From: Rhizobium sp. 11515TR
GTDB taxonomy: Bacteria; Pseudomonadota; Alphaproteobacteria; Rhizobiales; Rhizobiaceae
Assembly (NCBI RefSeq): GCF_002277895.1
Contig: NZ_CP022998.1
Location: 3,701,501 to 3,765,500, forward strand
Length of the DNA stretch: 64,000 nucleotides
Reading direction: 5' to 3'
Shown in pieces: positions 33,089 through 42,021 of this stretch (within the stretch, counting starts at the first letter, position 1; each line of letters opens with the position of its first letter). The notes beneath the pieces were generated by a model. That model ran no database searches, was not told the origin of the DNA, and saw only the letters and a program-made list of their open reading frames with translations. A program made the position numbers and the translations under genes.

Positions 33089-35302
33089 TCAGGCGGCGGC
33101 GTGCTCTTCGTCCAGCGCGGTTGCCATCTGCACCGCAAGCCGCTTGCTGATCTCGGCGTCCGGCATTGGCTTGCCGTAGAAGTAGCCCTGTAGCTCGTCG
33201 CAGCCGAAGTCTTCCAGTGCCCTTCCCTGCGCCTCGGATTCGATGCCTTCGGCTGTAACGGGAATATCGAGCGAACGCGCCAGCGCCACGGTCGCCTTCA
33301 CCATTTCGCGGGCGCGGTTGTCTTCCAGCACATTCATCGTCAGCGAGCGATCGATCTTGATGCGATCGAAACCGAACTGACGCAGATAGCCGATGGAGGA
33401 GAAACCGGAGCCGAAATCGTCGAGCGCCACCTTGACGCCGAGCCTCTTCAACCGCTCGATCGACTGGCGGGTGCGCTCGGGATTTTGAATGATATAGCCT
33501 TCGGTGATTTCCAGCGTCACCCGCTCAGCTTCGATTTCGGTACTGTTGAGCACGCTGCGGACATAATCGGCAAAGGCGGGATTGCGGAACTGGCCCGGCG
33601 AAACGTTGACGGCAACACGCAGATCCGGCCAGTGCCTTGCCGCCTCGCAGGCCTTACGCAGGACAAGCAGGCCCAATGCCTCGATCAGGCCGCTGGTTTC
33701 GGCAATGGGAATGAAGGCCTCCGGCGAAATTGGCCCGTGGCCGGGACGGTTCCACCGCACCAGCGCTTCGACGCCGATCATCTCGCAGCTCGATGCATCG
33801 ACCAGCGGCTGGTAGGCGAGCGTCAGTTCCTCCATCTCGATCGCGCGACGCAGATCGAGCTCCAGCGCATTGCGCTCCTCGCGATGCGCATCCATGGCTG
33901 TCTCGTAGCAGGTCATGCGGGCGCGGCCGGCTTCCTTGGCCTTGTACATGGCAAGATCGGCGCGTCGCACCAATTCCTCACGATCGATACGGCCCTCAGG
34001 CGAGCTCGCGATGCCGATGCTGGCGCCGACCACGACCACCCGGCGACCGATCTCCAGAGGCTCGGCAAGGAAATCCAGGATCTGCTCAGCCAACCGCAAA
34101 GCTGGGGCGTCATTAAGCTCCTTCGTCGGGAAGGCGATGGCGAATTCATCACCTCCAAGGCGCGCCAAGGCCGCCTGCGGTGGCACGAGAACTTTGAGCC
34201 CAGCGGCTACCGCGCGGATGAGCTGATCGCCGGTACCATGCCCGTAGGCGTCGTTGATTTCCTTGAAGCCATCGAGATCGAGGTAGAGAAGCAGGACGTT
34301 GGTGCCGTCGGAGCGCGCCCGATCGACCAGACGATCCACATCGAGCCGCAATCCCTCACGATTGAGAAGCCCGCTCAGCCGGTCGCGAAGCGAGACTTGA
34401 CGTGCCTGAACTTCCTCCGCCCGCAGCCGGCGCCCCGCCAGCGAGCCCAAGATCAGCAGCACGACGAAGAACAGACCCACCAGACCAAGTGCGCCGAGCA
34501 CCAATGGGCGGACTTGCTGATAGCTCATGTCCCCCGGCTGGCGCGAGCTCCACACCAGCCGTCCCAGCGACTTGCCGAGTGGATCGACGATGGAGACGGC
34601 ATATCGGGCAACTGTATCCGGCGGCACCAGCGTCAAGCCGCTGATGACGTAGGTGTTGGCGAGCATCTTGATCCGATCGGCGTCAAGGTAGCGGACGAGG
34701 ATCAGATAGCGCCGATGACCTTCCGGCACCGGAATGCGACCGGATCTTTCGCGGATTGTCGCGGCCCCGGCGGCGGCGATACCATCTCTGGTCATGATGT
34801 AACCCGAAGCTTCCGGCACCCCCGTCACACGCGTTGTTCGCGCCTGATCGACGAGCGCCCAGACGGCCGCACCGAGGACGTCCTCGATATTCTCGGTCAA
34901 TGGCTGGCCATCGTGGTAAGCAACAATCGGCTTGTTGTTGTCGTCGACGATGACGGCAGTATCGAACAGTGCGCCGTTGGAGGAAATGTCGCCATAGTTG
35001 CCGACGATCCAATTTTGATTGTCGGTCCCATAGACACTTCGCGCCGCATCGTTGCGGGCGGAATGGTCATGCAGTGTCGCTTCCAGCTGTCCCTGAAAGG
35101 TTTTCAACGCCCCGACGGTCGTTTCCCAGGAGCGCTCGTCGTCCAGCTTGTTAGAATAATCGGCAACGCGTCCGATTGCGGTTAGAACCATCAGGGTCAC
35201 GACGGCAACGATCAGGGCGAAGCAAATCAAAACGGCTGTCACAATGGAATGACGACCGATCTGCGCATTTTTTCGCAGGGACTTGGAAATTGCTCCCGAC
35301 AC
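33089..35302 (-). CDS. CHASE4-GGDEF-EAL membrane protein
   Basis: A 737-residue c-di-GMP protein: first membrane helix (about 20-43), a periplasmic CHASE4-like sensing region (about 45-265), second helix (about 272-295), GGDEF domain (about 305-470) and EAL domain (about 485-730). The cyclase motif RLGGDEFAIAF is intact, but no RxxD inhibitory site lies five residues before it. The EAL domain keeps VEALVRW, LEITEG, LDDFGSGFSSIGYL and KIDRSL. Both activities are therefore possible, with the periplasmic domain choosing between them. The start is a GTG with AAGGAG upstream. Transcribed alone. Confidence 0.9.
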   Translation of the reverse strand: MSGAISKSLRKNAQIGRHSIVTAVLICFALIVAVVTLMVLTAIGRVADYSNKLDDERSWETTVGALKTFQGQLEATLHDHSARNDAARSVYGTDNQNWIVGNYGDISSNGALFDTAVIVDDNNKPIVAYHDGQPLTENIEDVLGAAVWALVDQARTTRVTGVPEASGYIMTRDGIAAAGAATIRERSGRIPVPEGHRRYLILVRYLDADRIKMLANTYVISGLTLVPPDTVARYAVSIVDPLGKSLGRLVWSSRQPGDMSYQQVRPLVLGALGLVGLFFVVLLILGSLAGRRLRAEEVQARQVSLRDRLSGLLNREGLRLDVDRLVDRARSDGTNVLLLYLDLDGFKEINDAYGHGTGDQLIRAVAAGLKVLVPPQAALARLGGDEFAIAFPTKELNDAPALRLAEQILDFLAEPLEIGRRVVVVGASIGIASSPEGRIDREELVRRADLAMYKAKEAGRARMTCYETAMDAHREERNALELDLRRAIEMEELTLAYQPLVDASSCEMIGVEALVRWNRPGHGPISPEAFIPIAETSGLIEALGLLVLRKACEAARHWPDLRVAVNVSPGQFRNPAFADYVRSVLNSTEIEAERVTLEITEGYIIQNPERTRQSIERLKRLGVKVALDDFGSGFSSIGYLRQFGFDRIKIDRSLTMNVLEDNRAREMVKATVALARSLDIPVTAEGIESEAQGRALEDFGCDELQGYFYGKPMPDAEISKRLAVQMATALDEEHAAA

Positions 35303-35410
35303 CTTTTTCTCCTTGACGGAGAAGTCTGACGTCAGGTCTTCAATAAACGGTTAAGGCGAATTGGAGATTCCTACAGGAAGAGGTTGCAAGTTTGCCGAAG
35401 ACGAAAGAAT

Positions 35411-35959
35411 TCACGGCCTGCTCGCGATCGCTTGGGCGAAACGACTGAGATTCGCGGATAAAAGGCCGCTTTCGCGCGCTTCCAGCAGCATCGCCGCCTG
35501 TGCCTCATCACTCTTGCCCGCAACCGGCAGACGCAAGAAAGCGTCCTCCACAATATGCAGCGACATGGTCTGCAAGACATCGGTGAGCTGTGCCAATACG
35601 AGATCGCCGCGATGTGAGGCATGAGCAAACATCAGCGGCTTGAACGGCACCTCGTCGCGCGACACCAGCCAGTCCAGCGCGTTCTTGAAACCGCCGGGTA
35701 TGCCATGGGCATATTCCGGGCACGACACGATCAAACCGTCCGCCTTGCGTATCTCGGCCGCAAATCTCTCGACGACGGCTGGTGTTCGCTCACCCTCATT
35801 ATCCGGATTGAAGATCGGCAGATCGCCGATCACATCGCAAATCGCAATGGTGATGCCTTCCGGGCAGGCGAGCTGCAGCGCCTCCAGCAGCCGGCGGCTG
35901 CTCGAGGCCTGTCGCTGGCTGCCACAAAGTGCATAAAGGGAAATCGGCCGCTGGATCAT
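35411..35959 (-). CDS. NAD(P)H-dependent FMN reductase family protein
   Basis: Flavodoxin-like oxidoreductase of 182 residues. The FMN phosphate loop is LCGSQRQASSSRRLLEAL (about 12-29), and the family block PEYAHGIPGGFKNALDWLVS (split at about 84-103) contacts the flavin ring. Such enzymes reduce FMN, quinones, azo dyes or chromate. The ATG is preferred; a TTG two codons upstream is also in frame. Upstream lies a palindromic repeat and then a GH1 gene on the same strand, so it may be read from that gene. Confidence 0.88.
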   Translation of the reverse strand: MIQRPISLYALCGSQRQASSSRRLLEALQLACPEGITIAICDVIGDLPIFNPDNEGERTPAVVERFAAEIRKADGLIVSCPEYAHGIPGGFKNALDWLVSRDEVPFKPLMFAHASHRGDLVLAQLTDVLQTMSLHIVEDAFLRLPVAGKSDEAQAAMLLEARESGLLSANLSRFAQAIASRP

Positions 35960-35998
35960 GCTCAAGGTCTATCAGGCCCCGCCGATTCGAGCGATAGC

Positions 35999-36113
35999 CA
36001 CCCTCCTCGTGAGGAGGAAGGTCGGACCGAAGGTCCGGGGTGGGATGACCTCGCGTTCACCCCGGAAATCCCCACCCGCGCGTTCCGCGCGACCTCCCCT
36101 CAAGGGGAAGGTA
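35999..36113. repeat. Rhizobial palindromic repeat, family B copy 1
   Basis: Contains the stems CCTCCTCGTGAGGAGG, GGTCGGACCGAAGGTCCGG and CCTCCCCTCAAGGGGAAGG, the last a member of the CTTCTCCCC...GGGGAGAAG class repeated near 47.2 and 63.8 kb. Fills the gap between the GH1 gene and the FMN reductase gene. Confidence 0.65.
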
Positions 36114-36121
36114 GAACCGCA

Positions 36122-37495
36122 TCACGCCGCCTTGTGATTGCCCTTCGGGAACTGCGAGGCAAGCTCCCTGTACCACTTGCCGCTCTTCTTGATCGTGCGC
36201 ACCTGAGTCTCATAATCGACATGCACGAGGCCGAAGCGCATGCGATAGCCCTCCGCCCATTCGAAATTGTCCATCAGGCTCCAGGCGAAGTAGCCGCGCA
36301 TCGGATAGCCATCCTTGATGAGATCGGCGACGACACCGAGATGCTCGATATAATAATCGAGGCGCGGCTGGTCATCCACCTCGCCGTTGACGACGCCCAT
36401 ATTGTAGCAGGCACCGTTTTCGGTGATGTAGCACTCCGGCAGGTCGTAGCGCCTGTTGAGGTCTTCGACGACATGCTTCAGACCCGGCGAATAGACCTCC
36501 CAACCGATATCGGTCTTTACGTCGCCGACCGGCGGCGCTTCCTTCGTCCAGGGGAAATCGCCGCTCTTGGAGGCGTCGTCGGAGACGCGCATCGGCATAT
36601 AATAGTTCAGCCCCCACCAATCGAGCTTCTGGTTGATGGTCTTGAGATCACCATCCTCGATGACAGGCATGCGCTCGCCGAGCGCCTCGACGAATTCCTT
36701 TGGATATTCGCCCTTAAAGATCGGATCGAAGAAAGCGCCATTATGGAACTGATGCGCGCGTTCGACAGCGGCGGCATCTTCCGGGCGATCCGAGCCCGGC
36801 AGGATCGAAGCGGCGTTCAACACGATGCCGACCGGCACTTTCGGCGCGACGGAGCGGATTGCCTCGACGCCGAGACCGTGGGCAAGGTTCATATAGTGCA
36901 TGGCATAGAGCGCCGCCTGCATGTTGCGTTCGCCCGGCGCATGAATGCCATAGAGGTGGCTCAGCCAGACGATGCACCAGGGCTCGTTGAAGGTGGCGAC
37001 AGAATCCAGCCGGTCGCCGAGACGGGCCATGACGGTCTTGGCGTAGCGCTGGAAGGCATGAGCCGTCGAGCGGGCCGTCCAGCCGCCATCGCCGGCAAGC
37101 GCCAACGGCAGGTCCCAATGGTAGAGGGTCGCGAAAGTCTTGATGCCGCGCGCCTTGCAGCCATCGACTAGGCGATCGTAGAAATCGAGACCGGCTTCGT
37201 TCACCGGGCCGGTGCCCTCGGGAATGATGCGCGGCCAGGCGATCGAGAAGCGATAGGCCTCGACGCCCATGTCCTTGATGAGATCGAGATCCTGCTCCAG
37301 ACGGTTATAGTGGTCGCAGGCAACGTCGCCATTATTGCGCTGATAGACCCGGCCCGGCATGTTGGCGAAAGCATCCCAGATGGATGGCTTGCGGCCGTCG
37401 GCCTTGGTGGCACCCTCGATCTGGAAGGCGGCGGTGGCAACACCGAATGTGAAATCGCCGGGGAAGCGATCGGCAAGAAGCTTCGGATCGATCAT
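36122..37495 (-). CDS. Beta-glucosidase, glycoside hydrolase family 1
   Basis: Cytoplasmic GH1 enzyme of 457 residues, no signal peptide, hydrolysing beta-glucosides (and often beta-galactosides) by a retaining mechanism. The N-terminal signature FTFGVATAAFQIEGA (about 15-29), the acid/base Glu in TFNEPWCI (about 170) and the nucleophile Glu in YITENGACY (about 360) are all intact; SLMDNFEWAEGY near the C-terminus lines the glucose site. A related type is the Agrobacterium beta-glucosidase. It stands alone upstream of a repeat; no sugar transporter lies directly beside it. Confidence 0.93.
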   Translation of the reverse strand: MIDPKLLADRFPGDFTFGVATAAFQIEGATKADGRKPSIWDAFANMPGRVYQRNNGDVACDHYNRLEQDLDLIKDMGVEAYRFSIAWPRIIPEGTGPVNEAGLDFYDRLVDGCKARGIKTFATLYHWDLPLALAGDGGWTARSTAHAFQRYAKTVMARLGDRLDSVATFNEPWCIVWLSHLYGIHAPGERNMQAALYAMHYMNLAHGLGVEAIRSVAPKVPVGIVLNAASILPGSDRPEDAAAVERAHQFHNGAFFDPIFKGEYPKEFVEALGERMPVIEDGDLKTINQKLDWWGLNYYMPMRVSDDASKSGDFPWTKEAPPVGDVKTDIGWEVYSPGLKHVVEDLNRRYDLPECYITENGACYNMGVVNGEVDDQPRLDYYIEHLGVVADLIKDGYPMRGYFAWSLMDNFEWAEGYRMRFGLVHVDYETQVRTIKKSGKWYRELASQFPKGNHKAA

Positions 37496-37753
37496 GGTGA
37501 AAATCCCGTCTGTTATGGCTTCGTTGGCTGCGGTTTAACCAAGCGGCATGACAAAGTACAGTGCCGGCACCGGAAAACTGCAACGTTGCAGGCGCCGATA
37601 AATCCGACCGGCGAAAGGCGCCTGAAAAAATTTCACCGGCAGCAGCAACACTCTTCGCACGGCTTGATAACAGCAATGTCAACAGTCGTGACTTGTCTTT
37701 CGGTTTGGGATCAATTGAGGGTAGCATCCAAACTTGACAGTGAAAGGATACGA

Positions 37754-38158
37754 ATGCTTCCTGCGATCCACACCCTCCACCCTCATCTTCTGAGCCTGCT
37801 GCGCATCGTCGCCTCGCTCGTGCTCTTCAGCTATGGAACGCAGAAGGTGCTGCATTTCCCGGCGGCCGAAAATGTGCCCGCTGTCGGATCGCTGTCCTGG
37901 ATCGCCGGCCTGCTCGAACTCACTCTCGGCTTCCTCGCCCTGATCGGCTTCAAGACGCGGATTGCTTCGTTCATTCTCTCAGGTTTGATGGCCTTCGCCT
38001 ATTTCCTGCGTCATGCGCCGCAGAGCTTCTATCCCGCCCAGAACGGCGGCACATCTGCCATCCTCTTCTGCTTCATCTTCCTGTTTCTCGCCAGTGCCGG
38101 CGGTGGCCCGCTGAGCGTCGATGCGCTGACCAAGCGCGAGCAGCAAGCTACTGCCTGA
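37754..38158 (+). CDS. DoxX family membrane protein
   Basis: A 134-residue protein with four hydrophobic helices and the DoxX family pattern: LRIVASLVLFSYGTQKVLHF, then GLLELTLGFLALIGFKTR and AYFLRHAPQSFYPAQNGG. Function is poorly known; relatives are linked to thiol and redox stress. The ATG follows GAAAGGA. An upstream open frame continues but is a shadow of the GH1 gene. Ends at a strong terminator. Confidence 0.88.
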   Translation: MLPAIHTLHPHLLSLLRIVASLVLFSYGTQKVLHFPAAENVPAVGSLSWIAGLLELTLGFLALIGFKTRIASFILSGLMAFAYFLRHAPQSFYPAQNGGTSAILFCFIFLFLASAGGGPLSVDALTKREQQATA

Positions 38159-38164
38159 TCAAGC

Positions 38165-38194
38165 AGGCTCGAGGCGGTTCGCCGCCTCGAGCCT
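38165..38194. terminator. Bidirectional UUCG hairpin between doxX and dehydrogenase gene
   Basis: A perfect 13-bp stem (AGGCTCGAGGCGG and its complement) closed by a TTCG tetraloop, located between two converging genes. It lacks a long T run but is very stable. Confidence 0.75.
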
Positions 38195-38203
38195 CAGCAA
38201 AGA

Positions 38204-39391
38204 CTAGAGCTTGACCCAGGCTCCGTTGCGCTTCGAGGACGCGACGCAAGCCTCGACGAAAGCCACGCCCTTCACGCCGTCATCGACAGTCGGGTAGATC
38301 ACGGCAGGATCGACGGCCACACCCTTCTTGCGGGCGTTGATGGCACGCGCAGCCTCGGTGTAGATCGTCGCGAAAGCTTCCAGATAGCCTTCCGGATGAC
38401 CCGATGGGATGCGCGAGACGCGCGCCGCTGCGGCACCGGAGCCGGCACCGTTGCGGGTGATCAGCCGCTTCGGCTCGCCAAACGGCGTGTACCACAGATA
38501 GTTCGGATCGGCCTGCGTCCACTCGATGCCGCCCTTGGTGCCATAGACGCGGAGCTTCAGGCCATTCTCATGACCCGGCGCCACCTGGCTGCACCAGAGC
38601 ATGCCCTTTGCCGGCTTTTCCTTGCCCTTCGCCTTGAAGCGTAGCAGCACATGGCCATTATCATCGAGGCGACGCCCTTCGACAAAGCTGTCGAGATCGG
38701 CGGCCAGGCTGTCCAGCTCGAGGCCGGTCACGAAGGAAGCGAGATTATAGGCATGCGTGCCGATATCGCCGGTGGAGCCGCCGACGCCCGACTGGGCCGG
38801 GTCAGTACGCCAGGCCGCCTGCTTCTGGCCAGACTGCTCGATATTTTCCGTCAGCCAATCCTGCGGATATTCCGCCTGCACAACGCGGATATCGCCAAGC
38901 TCGCCATTGGCGATCATCTCGCGCGCCTGGCGGATCATCGGATAGCCGGTGTAATTATGCGTGAGAATGAAGAGCGCGCCGCTTTCATCTGCCACCTTCT
39001 TCAGCTTCTTGGCATCGGCAAGATTGGAGGTCAGCGGCTTGTCGCAGATGACATGGATGCCGCGACGCAGGAATTCCTTGGCGGCGTCATAATGCACATG
39101 ATTCGGCGTGACGATCGAAACCGCTTCGATGCCGTTCTTCAGCTTGGCTTCGCGGATCGCCATGTCACGATAGCTGGAATAGGTGCGCGAGGGATCGAGG
39201 CCGAGATCGCGGCCGGACGCTTGAGCCTTGTCCGGCGAAGACGAGAGCGCGCCGGCGATGAGATCGAACTGGTCGTCAATACGTGCGGCGATACGATGCA
39301 CCGCCCCGATGAATGCGCCGGCGCCACCGCCCACCATGCCAAGCCGGATGCGCGGCTCCCGCGTCTGTTCCGATGATCCTTCGATTGCCAT
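38204..39391 (-). CDS. Gfo/Idh/MocA family sugar dehydrogenase
   Basis: NAD(P)-dependent dehydrogenase of 395 residues, fold of glucose-fructose oxidoreductase and inositol dehydrogenase. Rossmann loop GMVGGGAGAFIGAVH (about 18-32); the catalytic Lys lies in VICDKPLTSN (about 118), a CDKP form of the usual EKP; GGSTGDIGTHAYNL (about 205) carries the other active-site Asp and His. Start MAIEGSSEQTREP follows CAGGAGGAC. Situated downstream of the isomerase-like gene on the same strand, after a repeat-filled gap of about 290 bases. The pair with an upstream sugar ABC transporter suggests oxidative use of a sugar or polyol whose identity is not evident. Confidence 0.9.
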   Translation of the reverse strand: MAIEGSSEQTREPRIRLGMVGGGAGAFIGAVHRIAARIDDQFDLIAGALSSSPDKAQASGRDLGLDPSRTYSSYRDMAIREAKLKNGIEAVSIVTPNHVHYDAAKEFLRRGIHVICDKPLTSNLADAKKLKKVADESGALFILTHNYTGYPMIRQAREMIANGELGDIRVVQAEYPQDWLTENIEQSGQKQAAWRTDPAQSGVGGSTGDIGTHAYNLASFVTGLELDSLAADLDSFVEGRRLDDNGHVLLRFKAKGKEKPAKGMLWCSQVAPGHENGLKLRVYGTKGGIEWTQADPNYLWYTPFGEPKRLITRNGAGSGAAAARVSRIPSGHPEGYLEAFATIYTEAARAINARKKGVAVDPAVIYPTVDDGVKGVAFVEACVASSKRNGAWVKL

Positions 39392-39440
39392 TTTGTCCTC
39401 CTGAATGAATGGAATTCGCATTTTGGGTGCCTGTCGTTCC

Positions 39441-39655
39441 AAGCCACCCGCCTCGCCCTTCGAGGGCCTTGCAGGCCACCTCAGGGTGAGGCTGATCCAC
39501 TAACGCCAGCACCACACCACACCCTTCCACCTAGCGATGCCAAAGATAGCTCTTGTGGAGTTTCGCGAGAGTCCGCTCCGCCCTCATCCTGAGGTGCGGA
39601 GCCTCCTGAGCTCTGCGAAGGAGTGAAGCCTCGAAGGACGAGGGCGGCCTGGGCA
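39441..39655. repeat. Rhizobial palindromic repeats, family C, two units
   Basis: First unit holds CCTCGCCCTTCGAGG and CCTCAGGGTGAGG; second holds CCCTCATCCTGAGGTGCGG and CCTCGAAGGACGAGGG. The same sequence blocks occur near 17.8-18.0 kb. They fill the space between the dehydrogenase and isomerase genes, which may therefore be less tightly co-transcribed than their order suggests. Confidence 0.65.
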
Positions 39656-39684
39656 GCATTCTCTCTCCGCTTGGGAGAAGGAAA

Positions 39685-40740
39685 TTATGATAGCCCCAGC
39701 ATGCGCCGGTTCGCCGCCTGGTCCGTGCCGCTGCCGGCGAAGTCGTCGAAGGCCTTTTCCGTGACTCGGATGATGTGCGCCTTGACGAATTCGGAGCCTT
39801 CGCGAGCACCGTCTTCGGGATGCTTCAGCGCGCATTCCCATTCGACCACGGCCCAGCCGTCGAAATTATTGGCGGTCATCTTCGAGAAGACGGCACCGAA
39901 ATCGACCTGACCGTCGCCGAGCGAACGGAAGCGGCCGGCGCGCTCGACCCAGCCCTGGTAGCCGCCATAAACACCCTGGCGCCCGGTCGGGTTGAACTCG
40001 GCATCCTTGACGTGGAACATCTTGATGCGGTCCTTGTAGATGTCGATGTTCTCGAGATAATCGAGGCATTGCAGGACGTAGTGCGAGGGATCGTAGAGCA
40101 TGTTGGCGCGCGGATGGTTCTTCACGCGCTCCAGGAACATCTCGAAGGTGATGCCGTCATGCAGGTCTTCGCCCGGATGGATCTCGTAGCAAACGTCGAC
40201 GCCGTTTTCGTCGGCATGGTTGAGGATCGGAGTCCAGCGGCGGGCAAGCTCTTCGAAAGCGGTCTCGACAAGGCCGGCCGGGCGCTGCGGCCAGGGATAG
40301 ATGAAGGGCCAGGCAAGCGCACCGGAGAAGGTCGCATGCGCCTTGATGCCGAGATGCTTCGACGCCGTTAGCGCCATCTTCACCTGCTCGACCGCCCATT
40401 CCTGCCGAGCCTTCGGATTGCCCCTTACTTCCGGAGCGGCAAAACCGTCAAAGGCTTCGTCATAGGCCGGGTGCACGGCGACGAGTTGGCCCTGGAGGTG
40501 AGTGGAAAGCTCTGTGACCTCGACGCCGTTGGCGCGGGCGACACCGGCGAATTCGTCGCAATAATCCTTGGAGGAAGCCGCCTTCTTCAGGTCGATGAGC
40601 TGGCTTGCCCAGGTCGGAACCTGCACGCCGATATAGCCGGCGTCAGCTGCCCATTTCGTGATCGAATCCCACGAATTGAACGGTGCCGCATCGCCGGCGA
40701 ACTGGCCGAGAAACAGGCCCGGTCCCTTGATCGTCTTCAT
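39685..40740 (-). CDS. Sugar phosphate isomerase/epimerase-like TIM-barrel protein
   Basis: A 351-residue xylose-isomerase-like TIM barrel (AP endonuclease 2 family). Metal-site segments are visible: CYEIHPGEDLHD (about 195), LYDPSHYVLQCLDY (about 222), FHVKDAEFNPTG (about 255) and VEWECA near 320. A start at MKTIKGPGLFLG is set by GGGAGGAAA just upstream; the longer frame runs into the promoter of the gap. These proteins isomerise or epimerise keto-sugars or inositol derivatives. It follows the ABC transporter genes on the same strand, after a terminator-like hairpin, and precedes the Gfo/Idh/MocA gene. Confidence 0.88.
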   Translation of the reverse strand: MKTIKGPGLFLGQFAGDAAPFNSWDSITKWAADAGYIGVQVPTWASQLIDLKKAASSKDYCDEFAGVARANGVEVTELSTHLQGQLVAVHPAYDEAFDGFAAPEVRGNPKARQEWAVEQVKMALTASKHLGIKAHATFSGALAWPFIYPWPQRPAGLVETAFEELARRWTPILNHADENGVDVCYEIHPGEDLHDGITFEMFLERVKNHPRANMLYDPSHYVLQCLDYLENIDIYKDRIKMFHVKDAEFNPTGRQGVYGGYQGWVERAGRFRSLGDGQVDFGAVFSKMTANNFDGWAVVEWECALKHPEDGAREGSEFVKAHIIRVTEKAFDDFAGSGTDQAANRRMLGLS

Positions 40741-40954
40741 CTGTATTTCCTCCCTAATCGCGTTCTGTAAACGTTTCCGATGCCTTTCGGACCCATATCT
40801 GAGGCGGCTGAGGTGCCGCAGCCTCCAAAAGCTATAGGGTCGTCGGGCTGAAAGTCGAATGCCTTGCGACCTAATCACGGCACGCCGCAGACGGCAAGAG
40901 GTACGTGCCGCAAAATTTCCATCCGCCACAAAACGGGGGCTGATGGAACACTTT

Positions 40955-40981
40955 AAAAACGCCCGCCGAAACCGACGGGCG
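40955..40981 (-). terminator. Terminator-like hairpin after sugar-binding protein gene
   Basis: On the minus strand CGCCCG / CGGGCG (extendable with one mismatch) is followed by TTTTTAAAG, 27 bases after the binding-protein stop. It would end or reduce transcription before the isomerase and dehydrogenase genes, giving unequal expression within the cluster. Confidence 0.7.
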
Positions 40982-41007
40982 CCCTGAAAGATCAACCGAA
41001 AAGCCGA

Positions 41008-41955
41008 TCAGAACGGTGAATCGGGGAAGTAGAAGTCCTTGGCATTGTCCTTGGTGACGAGCGTCGCATCCAGGATGTAGTTGCCGCGCACCGGAACCTG
41101 ATCGTAGAAGTTGGCAGCCGTCAGCTCCATGGCGGTGCCGACCATTGCCGGCGGATATAGCACGTCGACCGGGATCAGCTTGTCGCCATCCATGACCTTC
41201 TTGATCATGTCCTTCGAGCCGGCGCCGGCGACGATATACTTGATATCGGTGCGCTTGGCCTGCTCGATTGCCTGCAGTACGCCGACAGCCATGTCGTCAT
41301 CCTGACACCAAACCACATCGATCTTCGGGAACTTGGTCAGATAGTCCTGCATGACCTTGAAGGCATCGTCACGGTTCCAGTTGCCGTACTGGCGGTCGAG
41401 AACCTTGACGTTCGAGCCGGCGATGCCCTTGTCGAAACCGTCCTGGCGCTGCTGATCGATCGGGATCGGCAGGCCGCGGATGATGACAACCTGGGCATCC
41501 GGCGTATTGGCCTTGATATATTCACCCGCGACCTGGCCGAGCGCCGGATTGTTGCCGGCGACATAGAGGTCACGGACGGAATTGTCGTTGTTGCTCGGAG
41601 CACGGTCGACCAGCGCCACGAACTTGCCCTTGTCCTTGACTTCCTTGATGGCGTTGACGAGCGGATCCGGATCCGACGGCAGGATCACAAGCGCATCGAT
41701 ACCCTGAGTCTCGAGGTCCTGCACGGCGTTTGCCTGGCTCGCCGCGTCAGGCGATGTCTTGACGATGACGTTAAGTCCCGGATGCTCCGCCATCAAGAGC
41801 TTGGCGACGCGCTCGGCATGGAACACCACGCCCGAGGTCCAGCCATGGTCGGCGGCCGGAATGGAAACGCCGATCGTCACCTTCTTGTCCGCGGCATGCA
41901 CCGTGCCGGCGAGAGCCGCCATCACGACGGCCAGGCCTATGAGTCTTTTTCGCAT
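41008..41955 (-). CDS. Sugar ABC transporter, periplasmic binding protein
   Basis: Pentose/hexose-type binding protein (RbsB-like, 315 residues). The signal peptide is MRKRLIGLAVVMAALAGTVHA (about 1-21, cleavage after VHA). The mature part has the two-lobe pattern: VTIGVSIPAADHGWTSGV, DALVILPSDPDPLVNAI, FVALVDRAPSNND and DVVWCQDDDMAVGVLQAI. Start is fixed by GGGAGGATAAA. Third gene of an ATPase-permease-binding-protein operon. The ligand is probably a pentose, hexose or polyol; the nearby xylA and xylB genes make xylose one candidate, but the operon has its own LacI regulator. Confidence 0.92.
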   Translation of the reverse strand: MRKRLIGLAVVMAALAGTVHAADKKVTIGVSIPAADHGWTSGVVFHAERVAKLLMAEHPGLNVIVKTSPDAASQANAVQDLETQGIDALVILPSDPDPLVNAIKEVKDKGKFVALVDRAPSNNDNSVRDLYVAGNNPALGQVAGEYIKANTPDAQVVIIRGLPIPIDQQRQDGFDKGIAGSNVKVLDRQYGNWNRDDAFKVMQDYLTKFPKIDVVWCQDDDMAVGVLQAIEQAKRTDIKYIVAGAGSKDMIKKVMDGDKLIPVDVLYPPAMVGTAMELTAANFYDQVPVRGNYILDATLVTKDNAKDFYFPDSPF

Positions 41956-42021
41956 TTTATCCTCCCACAAAGAAACAGGGCCTTCTCCTGATGACCGGGC
42001 GCCCCCTGACCCGGTTATTCG

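Noticed and set aside
33485..35185. 566-codon plus-strand frame opposite the CHASE4-GGDEF-EAL gene
   Set aside because: Antisense shadow with no domain signature.
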